A DNA stretch of 64,000 nucleotides from Siderastrea radians (lineage: Eukaryota; Cnidaria; Anthozoa; Scleractinia; Rhizangiidae), in NCBI GenBank assembly GCA_964017195.1, contig OZ024892.1, positions 18,851,389 to 18,915,388 on the forward strand, read 5' to 3'. Positions within the stretch are counted from its first letter, which is position 1. Each line of letters begins with the position of its first letter. The notes below the pieces were generated by a model. It ran no database searches and had not been told where the DNA came from. It worked only from the letters and a program-made list of their open reading frames with translations. Positions 12,737-49,500 of the stretch are shown piece after piece. A program made the translations under genes and the position numbers.

Positions 12737-12737
<1 letters not shown>

Positions 12738-12781
<44 letters not shown>

Positions 12782-12783
12782 TT
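12738..12783. repeat. (TTA)n microsatellite
   Basis: About 15 uninterrupted TTA/TAT units. The poly-Tyr stretch this gives in one open frame is an artefact. Confidence 0.9.
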
Positions 12784-13194
12784 GTTGAATCAAAACATTT
12801 GGAGGTGAAAACAAGCTTACACTTTAACAAAATACTATATGAAAGATTCCTTCAATCAAATTCCAGACGTTTGGCTGGGGATCACCTTTCGACAAGGTAG
12901 TGATGCAAATATACAGGTAACGCAATTTTATAAAACGCATGAGGTTTTTTACTGTATTGTAAAACAGAAAATGCAAGTGCTGTAGGATAATTCGGAGGTT
13001 TAAGGAGCCAACATTTTTTTGGGAGGGGGGGGTGGGGGCTTGGCGTATATTTTTTAAAATTAAAATTTCGCATAGAAGACAAATTTCAATTTTTCTTGAT
13101 ACTAAACCATCTTTTCGACAAATGACTAAAGTTTATTTTTCATTGGTTTCCTAGCAACACCTGTCACCATAGCAACGGTAATAGACAGCCCCTC

Positions 13195-14045
13195 ATTTTA
13201 AATAATGTCGGCTATCTCGAAGTCTAGTCATGCAGACACTTTACAAAAACTTAAAGTATTTGAACTACTTAACCTACACCACTTGTATGCGAAATTAGAG
13301 AAAAATCTGTAAGACCGTTTTCAAGTAAGTCGTGAATCACTTTGTTATGGGCTGATTTTGGTCATTCCTGCAATTCTCTCCAATATTTCAAGAAAAATAA
13401 AACTTAACACTTTTTCTTTTCAGTTGAAAGATCTTTTGTGGTAGCAAAGCATTCTTAATGTCAGTCAAAAAGTTCGTAATTTGCACAAATAGACATATTT
13501 CTAAACTGCCCTTACAGATCTTTCTTTTAAATTGCAAGCCGTTAGAATAATAATTCGTTTTGACGTTCGAGAAAACTTAGGCTTAAGAATCATTTCTGGC
13601 ATGAGATAAAAAGCATGAATCTCGGTCAAGTTTCAGTCGTTATTAACTTTTTCTGAATGAGGGTCTCATTTTTCTTGCTTCTACCTTATTGGTGCTGCTC
13701 CAGCAAACTGTTGCGAGCCTCCTTAGAGCATTGCCAAAAGGTTTAAAAAACACGGCAAACAAACAAGAAGGCACGGATGGGCTAATTTGAAGAAGATTAA
13801 CACGGATTGTAATCGGGGTTTTTGAAAAACTGTTAGGCTGAACAGTTTTCAAAGTTTATCTCTAACTAACATTAAAATTAAGTTCCCTAGCAAGTAAGGG
13901 CAAAAAAGGTGAAAAACTAAACAAATTGGAATGGACCACCGTGACACAGCCCCTTTAAATAATGTCGATTATCTCGAAATCTAGTCAGACACTTTATGAC
14001 GAAACTTGAACTACTCAACCTACCCAACTTGTATGCGAAATTATC
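13195..14045. repeat. direct repeat pair bracketing about 640 bp
   Basis: About 100 bp at 13200-13310 recurs with substitutions at 13955-14045, same orientation. Shared blocks include AATAATGTCG, TATCTCGAA, TCTAGTCA, CAGACACTTTA and ACTTGTATGCGAAATTA. The second copy directly follows a MITE-like end (CAGCCCCTTTAAA). The sequence between is non-coding. It may be a small duplication or the flanks of an inserted element. Confidence 0.5.
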
Positions 14046-14046
14046 A

Positions 14047-17000
14047 TTGTTATTAGCAGAGCTCTTTTGCGGCCGAAGGCCGGAGAGCGGAGCTAAATAC
14101 TCATAGAAATTAGAATATATATATCCCTGCGAGCCAATTTTGATGGTCATGACGTCACGTGACAGTACGACGACCGACGACCCTTGTACGATGAGTCATG
14201 TAAAATATCCGAAGTGTCTGAATACTCGCGCGTTTACACACTGGTGAAAAATGGCAGACTTCCCTCGAACTTAAACGCTAAACCACCTTTTTTGAGGCTT
14301 CAAGTTAAAAGGATGTACGTTCATGGACATTGCACCACGTTAGCGTCGGAGCAACAACCCTGACTGAACACTTAAAACTAAAGAATTCGGATCGCCTATT
14401 ATCACAGGAGAAATTTGATCTGAAGTGATCAATATGGCTGCTGGTTCCTCATGCGGTCGATTTTCAATACGGTAATTTTACATTCTTGCTACACTCGAGA
14501 CGAAAATTTGAATTCATTTTGCTTACCTAGGCAAACAAGTGCTAAGATGAATGTAGTTTTATGTTTGTGAAGGTTTCTTGTCCCTTTTTCTGTGTTTATT
14601 CGATTCATTCAAGGAGTGTTCATTAATAAGAAATCTCATATGCAGGCTAAAGCTTAATCACCTATTGCAATGTTTTTCCTTTGAGCAATTCTTTTTGCCT
14701 AACTGGTGTATTTTATTCCAAAAGTAGAAATCGTGACTATTCTTCTGAGACGGTGTTGTTTTCTCAACATAGGTTGGTGGTTTTCCGCACCGCACATTTT
14801 GTTGTTTTGGCTGATTGCCAACAACTGATGAGTCGCTCTGACGTCAATATTAAGTTTATAGTCTTAGTGTAAAGCTCCAATATTTTTTTCAGTTGTGAAA
14901 TATGTTTTATCGTCCTTGTATCATATTTTTTAGCTTCTTTATTTGAAGCGAATGGCATTTCTGTCCCAATTTAGCGACTAAACTTAGAATCGCCAATTCA
15001 GAGAGTGAGTTTAGTGTGTCATGTTTTGGTGTTTGGTTTGTTATTAAGCTCTAAGATATTTCAGCATGTCTCTAGTTAAAGATCGAAATAAGAAAGTTAT
15101 TTAAGTAACTATAAGTGAAGCAGTTCTCGGTTTAAACCTTTTTTTCCCCAAAAAAGAGAGTCTTAAAGCTTCCGAAAAGTAGTTCAGGGTGTGTTCTTTA
15201 AAACGCCGGTGTAATACTTCGAGGGGGAAAAACTTCTGCCATTTTCCCTCGATAATTTACGTGTGCTTAAAAGTTACCGAGAACATTCTTTGGGTAATTT
15301 TTGCCAGTAAACTGGCTGATGCAGGGGCAATATTATTTATTTTAGCAAAGTTGTTTCATGGTTGACAGAACTAAACAGCCAGCGGGATGCATAAGTATCA
15401 ATGAGAAATGCGACAGCGTATTTGTGTACATTGACTAGTCTGTTGAGTTGCTAACTTTAATGGGTTTATTAGGGCAAATATAGTTTCACAATACTCTTCT
15501 TCAACTAAATTAGCTTTCAATTGAACGCTACAAGAAGAGCCGTCGGTGAAAGTCGTGCTGAAGTCTTGTCTTTGAAGAAAAGTAAGTCAACTTCGCTGTT
15601 TCCTCAGCGGGTCCGCATCGTGTTTTGCCTTTAAGCTTTCCCTTGTTGTTTTTCATCTTTTGACGAATAAGTGTACAACTAAAATAAGCTGTATTTTAGG
15701 GGCAAATAAGTATGAGAGGTTTCAATTTGATTTTTACAATCCACAAAGACACTCCAATTTCTTCAGATTTAAGAGTGTTTAGAGCGATCAGGATAAATAC
15801 GCAGAACAACTTACGAATAGAAAAATAGTTTTATGATAGTACGACCTTGTCTTTTAGAATGCTTTTAAAATGAAAGTCACTTAAGCTTTTTTGGAGTTTT
15901 TACATATAAAGACACTGTCTAGAGGACAAAGTTGAGGCAAACTACCTGTTTTAGATTTAAACAACGTGAATTCAACAGTTTCAGCAATCTATCCGAACGA
16001 AAAAGAACGAATCAAAAACATAACGCGAAATTTCGACTTTCGATTACGGGTCAGTTCGCTTCAGCGCTACTGATTTCGATTTAATTGCATTTCGTGTTAT
16101 TTGTCAACATCCGAAATCGATGAAAACCCATAACGACAACCTGTTTAGTGTAGAGTAAGTTATATTTAGCTGGTGTAGATAAGTGACGTTTACCGTTCAT
16201 TCAAGCGAACAGGCAGTAGTCCGAGATGATTTGACAAGGCTTGACAGTTAACTTACAGGATATTGAAACATTGTAAAAACCAAGGAAGACGGCGCAAGAA
16301 AAAAAAAAAGATATTTTATGCAAACATTTTGTGCCCGAAAAGAAAATAATAACAATAGTTAAAGCTGTGTTATAGAGTGACTTTTGAATTCGGATTCACA
16401 GGACCAACCCGAACATTTTTGCAAAGCTATAGTGGGACAATTCGGAACAATTGTTCAGAACACTTTCGGTTTTTTAGAACACTTTTCGAAAGAATATATT
16501 TGGTATGAATATTTCATTCACGAGTTGGCTCACAGCCTCTCTGACTATATTTCTGGTCCATCTAAAAATAAAGAAAATATCTCAGAACAGGCCCGAAGGC
16601 ACAGCGAAGTTACTCTCTTGGGAATACCGAACATCGCACGAACAACACCGAAACTACATGAGAGCTCACGAAAATAACCACGGGAATGCAGCAACCCGAT
16701 CACAATCTCTTAGTTGCTATCGCAACCACGAGATAAGAATCTCCATTTGTCCAAACTGGGGCCGCAAGGTAGTATTGGGAAAGTGACAAAAGACTGCATG
16801 GTGATTGGTTCATGATGATAGCTAATGATGATGTAAGGTCAACGAATGTCTGGATGGCGATTGGGTAATAATGACGACATCAGTCCGCGCTGTGTCGATC
16901 TATTTACTTCAAGATGACGCTGTGGTACCCTAGCCTGCCAGCAAAGGAACTAGGAGACGACTGCACGCAGGCTATGGTAGTCTAGATCTTAGAATTTATG

Positions 17001-18122
17001 AAGTCTCAGCTTCCACGCTCGGGCTTTAGAGATCATTTTCGCCACGAGAAATTCAAAAAAGAAAAAGTTTATGATTACCGGTTTTTATGAAATTGGCGTG
17101 CGATAGGACTATGCTAAATTCTACCTTCAGATTTTTCTTTTTCGTCAGTTATCAGTAACAGCGATTGCAGTGGTCGAGTAGCGTCCTTAACCGAATTTAA
17201 TTTTCCTTGGTTGGAAGGTAATCCGGTTCGCGTTAAATGTAATTTCTGGCGTTTGAGTAACGTAGGTAACGAATTAGACAGAAATTAATATTTCGACGGC
17301 ACGGGAACGGCAGGGTAGGGGCTGGGCACTATTGTTGTAGTGTATTGTGGGTACCGTACTTCGTTATAAACGAAGTATTGCACATAGTTAGTCATTCTAG
17401 GCCTGCACCACTCGACTTTAGTTGTTTTCAAAATTTTTTATGCTATCACTTACTGCATAAGAACTTCAGCACCTAGTGTATAGCACTATATAGGGCCTCG
17501 TAGGATGGGTTATAGAGTTTGAGCTTAGGATCCTACGCAGATTTCCTGCCACATTTTTTCCCCAGAGGTTTTTTTTGGGTGACAGGTTTTTTCTGGTCAC
17601 CTTTTAACCACAGTTTTTCTTTCCATGTGAGTGGTTGCTCAGCTGTGGTTCGTCATAAGCATTGTATTATTTTATGGATTTTGACTCAACTTATATTGTA
17701 CATTTGTATTATTGTACTCACATTATTGTAAATGTTTGGTAGTGCCGTTGGTGTTGGGCCGAAATGCATCAAAATAAACCTATTGGAATGTATGTCTGCT
17801 GTGTAGTGGAGTTCCAATTTTGTGATTGCTTCGCGTTTACATACTGGTGCTGTACAATTTTTACTTGCGGTTTGTTCGAAGTAATTCAGAGCAATGCAAC
17901 GCTTAAATGGTTTTCTTTCGTTAAGATGCCATCGATAACTTTGTACATTCTTTTTGTCCAACGCCTCAAAAAAGACAGTTTAGATTAAAACGTTGGTTCG
18001 AGGGTAGTCCGCCATGTTTCACCAGTATGTAAACGCGAACTCGCATGGATATATATATTCTAATTTCTACGAGTATGGGGCTCCGCTCTGCGGGCCCAAG
18101 GCTCGCACAGGAGCTCCGCTAA
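14047..18122. mobile_element. 4.1-kb element with about 200-bp terminal inverted repeats
   Basis: The left arm (14047-14285) and right arm (17985-18122) are inverted. Shared pieces include GAGTATT-like sequence next to AGCTCCGCTCT, TAGAAATTAGAATATATATA and CGCGTTTACA(C/T)ACTGGTGAA, then ATGGC(A/G)GACT and CCCTCGAAC. The left arm has about 100 extra bp containing GACGTCACGTGAC. The interior has no recognisable transposase; the largest frame (about 16384-16677) matches nothing I know. The GAGCTCCGCT ends resemble those at 27490-27523 and 34580-34615. Confidence 0.6.
17168..17240. repeat. short direct repeat, copy A (matches 18146-18215)
   Basis: TGGTCGAGTAGCGTCCTTAA, then CGAATTT and a GGTAATCC/TGCAATCC block, occurs here and again at 18146 in the same orientation. 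Origin unknown. Confidence 0.5.
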
Positions 18123-18249
18123 AAACAGCTACTGAGTTTTGCCTGGTCGAGTAGCGTCCTTAAGCGAATTTCTCCCCTTTGAAGTGCAATCCAGTGCAAG
18201 TTTGGGCAAAAATAAAGTGACTATTTGGCGTTGGCAAGGCTCGGTTTGG

Positions 18250-18427
18250 TACAGTCGAACCTCCTTGATACGGACGTCAAAGGGACAGACCAAAGTGTCC
18301 GTATTATCAGAGAAGTCCGTATTGCAGAGGTAGGGATTGTACAACCTTTTTTTTGTTTCCTCGGGACCAAGAGAAATGTCCGTAATGGAGAGGCGAACCC
18401 AGGTCCGTAAGGAGACGTTCGACTTTA
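18250..18427. mobile_element. pogo/Tigger-like MITE, TA target site
   Basis: The left end TACAGTCGAACCTCC and right end GGAGACGTTCGACTTTA are inverted repeats inside TA dinucleotides. The interior carries repeated GTCCGTATT and GTCCGTAATGGAGAGG motifs, the arrangement common in pogo/Tigger-derived MITEs. About 178 bp, no coding capacity. Confidence 0.7.
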
Positions 18428-18830
18428 TATACCAAAACCAGAAATTCTAACGCTAGGGAATCCAACAACCAAAGCAGCAAAACGAACGGGATATTGCTAA
18501 ATGAAATTCACGGCATGTTCACTCAACAGCAGGGGCAGCTTTAGCGAGAACTATCCCAGTTATGTAGAAAAGCCTTTAAAAGAAAGATGTCAAACAAATG
18601 ATCGATCGATCGAGTAACATTGCAAGCTGTGGCAATAAATCCCATCCAAAGTGACTACTAAAATAATAACAAATATCCTAAATATCGGCGGGCTGAGGGT
18701 AATTTAACAAGACGCTTCACGATTTTTTTTAACCTTACAAGCGTCGCTGCTGTTTTTGCTTAATAAGATTTGTTTTGAAATTGGTCAGAAACATAAAGAG
18801 AAAGAGCGATCACTGTACATAAAGAATTGA
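18428..18830. other. intergenic between a MITE and the PSMA6 3' end
   Basis: Nothing identifiable except a short (ATCG)n run at about 18600-18613. Confidence 0.4.
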
Positions 18831-18833
18831 AGT

Positions 18834-18839
18834 TTTATT
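18834..18839 (-). terminator. PSMA6 polyadenylation signal
   Basis: AATAAA on the minus strand, about 145 nt downstream of the PSMA6 stop. It is the first canonical signal after the stop and gives a short 3' UTR. Confidence 0.65.
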
Positions 18840-18982
18840 ATAGTAGTTCAAGACGCTGACAAAAAGTATATACGAGAGAGCTTTTTAGGTGTGCCTGTGT
18901 AAGACAGCGGGACTTGCTTGTTTAGGTCTTCTGAATTGTTAATGCCCCCAGCAGCTTGTACTCTGTAGTCTGCAGTGTTTTG

Positions 18983-43705
<24,723 letters not shown>

Positions 43706-46570
43706 ATGGCTGAATCGAGTGAGCTCATTTAAATTTATAGGCATTGATCTGCAATCTTGTTTGCCTTAACTAATGGTATTAATTCTTATCCTTTGTAGAC
43801 CGAGGAAGAAAGCGGAAAAAGCCTCGGCTACTTTCCGAGGTGCTGGAAGAAGCAAAGGGTCTTATGGCGAGGACTGACACCGAACCCTCTCATCAATCTC
43901 GCTCTACAGAGTTTTCCAGGGTTGCCGTCCGAAAAACTAGAGCGCCGGCTACGTATCACTTCCGTAAAGATTCGTTGACAGGTCAACGGATAACACACTG
44001 TGAATACCGCCAAAGAAAAGTTAAAACAGCAGAAAAGGAACATGTGCATCTTGATGCTGAAGATGCCGCTGCTGTTTCTGGTATGTTATTTGAGAGGCCT
44101 CAGATTAATATTTAAGCTTATATAAGGTTAGAACTGACTTTAAATTCGACTTAAGTAGACCTGTATTGAAAGTTTTTGTGTGCCGTTTTGCACGCACCGT
44201 TGAACGGTTGTTGTAGTAAAAATTAAGGGTGTCTAAACGGACAAGTTGTTGTTGGTGTAGCCGCAGAATTTGGTGTAAGCTTTAATATATAGGGAAGAAA
44301 TTTTATCTTTTATGTGTTATTAACTTCAATTTACGCTGAAAGTTGTAAGTATATGCTTACTGGGAATTTCGATTTTTAAGTTAAGCATTATTTTGTAATA
44401 TTGTTTTTCAGTTTGAGAACTATTAGCTTTTGTTGTTTTACGTGTAAATGACCCCACAGGTAAAGTCTTGTTATTGTACTCTGTTGATAATTGAATAATT
44501 GTATTGACTGCTTGTCTTATTTATAGATGATGATGAGTATGGCCTTTCTGGTGTGGACGAAACAGGAACCTCAGCTGAATCAAGTCTGTACAATTGTACA
44601 CCACGTGTTTGACTTTTATTTTGCTTTCCAAATGAAGGGTCCAGTTGTTGTAGTTTTTTTTTTGTATTAATTTTTATTTTATTCTTTATTTTTATTTCTA
44701 TAGTTAATTTGGCATGTGTTTTGCAAGAAGCTAATGAAATATTAAAAGAATGGCGAGCTACCAAAGCACCAAAACAGAATTGGGGTCAACGCAGCACAGT
44801 CTTCAATGAAAGCTGGGCAGCTATCCGTGAAGGCCTGCTCAATACTTTAGTATCAGGGCATGCCATTGACAAGACTAGCTGCATGAAGTGTGCAGAAAAT
44901 GCAGCTGTTATTCACTGCTACAACTGCCATATTCATTCAAGATTGTGTTGGCACTGTGATCAGTTGGTCCATGCAACGCATCCATTTCATGATCGGTCTG
45001 CTTTGATAAATGGGTTTTTAAAGCCAATTCCACCTTCATTTTCTTTTGACTCTGATGGTAAATGGGTATCCATAGGTGTGTATAATCATACCATGTTGTT
45101 GTACTGATTTCAGTTGGTCAACTAACATTTTGAACTTCTATACTATACTGTTACTGTATTCATTACACAGTGTCAATGTCGGTGAAATAGTTGTTAATTT
45201 TTTTTCAATTCTCAATTTTTTTCCTTATTACTTTGTTGTGATTCAATTAACCTTGGTTCAATTTTTATTTTCCTTTCTTTTATACTCATTTATCGTACAT
45301 AACTATACACCGAAAAAAAAGGAAAATAAAAAATCGAACCAAAGATGAAATTGTCAACCACAACAACTACATTGCTCTTCATTTCTCAGATGTCTTCCCA
45401 TTTTCCTAATGTTAATAGGGAAACATGCTCTATTTCTTTTTATTAATATAACAATTCAGAAGCCTAGCTACATGTAAAATAGAGTGTTTTAGGAAAATGA
45501 AAACTTTCCAGTGGAGAATTACCCTTATATAGTTAACTCCTCATGAAAAGCCTTTTGACCTGTATCTTCCATTATGAAGAAAGCAATGCAAAAAACAAAG
45601 TTCATTTCCAATACTATATTGGACCTACAGTTCAACTATTTCACATTTTCTCTGATGTGGTATATGATTTTGCTGTGTGGAAACGTTTTTGAATTTTATC
45701 TGTGGATGAGTTGCAATTGTAACGATTTATTGTTTTACTGTTTGTGTTATTCTACCTTAGGGCAGGAAACATGCATTTAAACTCCATTGGTTATTCCCAT
45801 ACAAACTCATATATTTTAACGAAGTTTGATAATGTCTGCAAACATTTTGCACAAGTTAATGTAGGCACAAAACTAGACTTTATTTCCCCGGGTGACCTGT
45901 GGTTATACATAAGTTCACATACTTGGAACTTTCTTTCTTTTTTTTTTTTTTTTCAGATCACTTGTTACCATCATCCCATGTTTGCTTAGTATGCCCCACG
46001 TGTAACAGTCACGACATTCAAACAGTCGGAAAACAAAACCGCTGCATCGTGGTGACCCTTAGAGGCACGTTAATGATGAGATAATCCATTAAGTGAATGG
46101 TTTTTAATAAAAATGAAAACCATAACATTATGATTTCAATGGAGGTAATAGCTTTCCTCAGTCTAGTGACAAAATTAATGTGACAATCTGCCATTTATTT
46201 AAAATGATCAACTATAAGATTCTAGCACTTTTATTATCACAATATTTTTCTTTTCAAAATGTTTCCCTGTTTGTTGCACTCCTTGTACATTTGAAATTAC
46301 AAATTACTCACTGAATGGTCTTGTCTTTTAGGAAGGTATGATATGCACCATGTCCTTTTCAGATGCCTCCAGTGCCACAAAGATCTACCCACATCCAATC
46401 CGCTTATTGTTACACAACTTGGATTCTGGCCTGGAAGTATCAGCAATATGATCTATGTATTTGATCCGGAGGTTTTCCTACACTGGGATCTTTTTCAGAA
46501 GGAAAGCCCTGGTTCTTCTGAGAGATCTTTCTTGAAGTCCCTAGAACAGTTTTCCCTAAGGAAAGGAAGG
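43706..46570 (+). CDS. KDZ-protease gene, exons 1-6: N-terminus and zinc modules
   Basis: Exon 1 is only 13 nt (MAES plus one base) with donor GTGAGC. Exon 2 gives a basic RGRKRKKPRL start. Exon 4 encodes a B-box-like array (CMKC, CYNC, CWHCDQLVH, H), exon 5 CLVCPTC and exon 6 RCLQC, the cysteine clusters that usually precede KDZ cores. Exon 5 to exon 6 joins in frame only with a GC-AG intron (donor GCACGT at 46065), giving TLRGRYDMHHVLFRCLQC. In exon 3 the donor at 44584 or the one at 44596 both keep the frame. Confidence 0.8.
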
Positions 46571-49500
46571 GTATGCCAATTTTAATAATTATTGTTTAAT
46601 TAAATTTAGCCACTGACTAAAATGCCTGAATTTCCTTGTGGTGTTTGATATACAAAATATCAGGTTAAACTGTCTTGCTATACATATGTTAACAGTCCAA
46701 TGTAAACCATGGGTTACTGCTCAGTATAGCAATTTTAATATGTTTTGTGTAGATAACACTTTTGTCAATTAATGACGTATTTTATAGGTTGGAACAGTAA
46801 ATAGCAAAGCATTTAATAATGCCTTTAAAGAATGGAAATTTTGCCAGTACGAACTTGACCTTTTGCGGCACATGGATTGGATGCAGTGTCCACCTTGTGA
46901 AAAGGCTCAGCATTCTGTACACGTTGACGGCAATATGAAGCTCTATAGATTCAAGTCTGCTGGGATGTAAGTGCCTTTAAAGATACTGTGTATTCGAGAA
47001 ATATTTGCCAGCTTATTGTAAACCCTTCTCAGGCTAATTTTTTTTTGTATGCATATCACTGTCACATCAATTCTCATTTATAATGACGACGATGATGATG
47101 ATGATGATAATGATGATGATGATGAGGATGATGATGATGATGATGACACAAGTCTTATTTGAGGTAAATGTTAAGGCCAGGGTGCTATATCCATTGGACG
47201 TTAGGGCTATAACTCCAAAGAAAGAAAGTGTTATGAATTTAGATTGTCAGCATAGTTAATTATGATAACAGCACTTATTTTGAAGATTTTATCAATTTTG
47301 TTGAAAAGTTTGTACTAATCATTCACAAAGGTTCCAATCATTTCCACTGATTAGCATGCACAGGTGTATGAAACTATGGTCTCATATCTTTATTATTTAT
47401 GGTGTCTGTCATTGTTGTTTGCAGAAGACAAAGAGATTGTTACTATGGCAATGCATTTGTTGCCTCTAACAAAGATGTCGACCAACATATCCAGAAGGTC
47501 TATCAAGGTTCTAAGCACAGTGTATGTAAATGTTTGTGTTCAAATTTGTTATAAACAACTTGTTAGGTTATGCAGTCACTAAATCATCAAGTTCCACACT
47601 CACATTACAGCATCAGGTAGATAAAGGTGAGATCCCTAGACATAATTATCAAACATGTACATGTAATTGTGAATGTGGTTTGTATCTTACAAAAATTCTT
47701 AATTTTTAAGTTATAAATTGGATAGCTATAAGTTTCAAAATTTGACAGCTAGTTATGATTTATTTATATCAGACTAGGATATAATAAGTGCAATAGTGTG
47801 ACCTGATTGAATATTAAAAAACAATGTGTATACCTAGAACTATTAAATGTTAGGTTTGCTTTTTATAGTTATGGGAAATGGAAATTGTTTTTTTACTTAG
47901 CATTCATCATAGCATTTACATGCAAACTGTACAGGTGGACAAACACTTAGACCAGAACATGTGTGGTGATACCAGTTGGCGAGCTGCAGGCAATACCCTC
48001 CGCAAGAAGAAAAACCTCTGCGAAACAGGGCTAGAAATAGCTGGATGTCGCCATTCTGTTGCACAGAAAGCTGTCAACATGTTGTACGGTGAAATATATG
48101 GATACGCCCACTACTTGCAGACAGCATATTTCATTCCAAAGAAGGTTGAGTTCTTCTGGTATGATGTTGTCTGCAAGTTCTGGCCATGGCTTAAAAAGCA
48201 TGATGGTGATTCAGAAAAGAAGATGAAGCCTGCATTGTCTGTGATGCATGCCAAAGCTCATTCATGGTCATGCCAGGTAGTTTGGTTCCTTGACATTGAT
48301 TAATGTTTGTATTCTCTCTTTATATTGCTGTTGGTTGAAGTGGTGGCACTTGAGCTTTCTTTTTTTTTCAAAACATAATACAGGAAAAAATTGAGTAAGT
48401 TGGTTGACTTCACCTTGTAGCTGACTGTTCAGTTCAAATTTATGTTTTATAGTATGGAAATGATGATGTGAATTCAGCTGGCCAAAAGTGCCGGGAAGAA
48501 TGGGATGTCTTCAGACACAACTTTACCCAATGACTTCTGAACATTTTTTCACAAAACACTACTATTTCAAGCTGCTGTCAGTAGTCGTTTTCTGACCACT
48601 ACTTTGACGACTTGTAGCCAAACCTTTAAAAACTTTGTTTGGAACGTGCCAAGGAAACTTTCTTCCCTTCTTAGGACAATAGTTTTGCATCTCTTCCTGT
48701 TGTTATTTTTTCTTTGTTTTTTTTTAATTTTGTTTTGTTTTGTTTTTAACTGGACTTCATTTTGTTGGAACATTTTTCACAAACCACCAGAAAACATTTA
48801 GAATTGGCACTAATTATTGGTGTAACTGTGAAATTTTCAAGTTTACATGCTCTCTTGTGCTTATCTCTGTCCTAGTTATTGTAATAGCTCTCATTTGGGC
48901 ATGCCTTTGCATTCCTGCAAAATATGTTTATCAAGATATGTATATAAGTTTTGTGGTACATGGGCTGTGGTATCTGACACAGGCAGTTTAGGGCATAAGC
49001 AAAACTGCAAAAGTTCAGTTTTTTCATGGTTGCTTACACCATTTATGGCTTTGTGGCAGTAGATTGTCTAAATTGAGGCTTAGACATGCATTGCCCTGTG
49101 CCTTTACTTTTACTGCTTATGACGTTATTTAAATCATTTCATTGAACTTTAGAAATTAAATGGAGTATATATATATTTTTTATAATTATAGGTTGTTTGG
49201 GGTGGAAGGTGGCAGAATGGTGCTTCTGCAACCACTGGGGAGGAAGTTGAGCAAATAAATAGTCATTTCTCCCGGCTTGGTACCAGCACTAAGCACATGC
49301 TTCCTGAAGGTACATTTTTTTTATCTCATTGTTTTGTGATTACACAACAACAAATTGTGTGCACACTAGTTTTTGTTAGTTTGCACTGGCTGTCTTCAGT
49401 TCTTGGTGTTTCCATATCATAGTGAAACTTTGTGGTATATCCAAGAAGACTCATGTTTAAATGTTACTTATTTTGTGTCAATTCTTAACAATAAAATATT

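Noticed and set aside
12706..12900. Protein with a poly-Tyr run
   Set aside because: The run is the (TTA)n microsatellite.
16384..16786. Two overlapping frames of about 95 codons as a transposase for the 14-18 kb element
   Set aside because: No transposase motif or zinc pattern, and the frames end without splice context.
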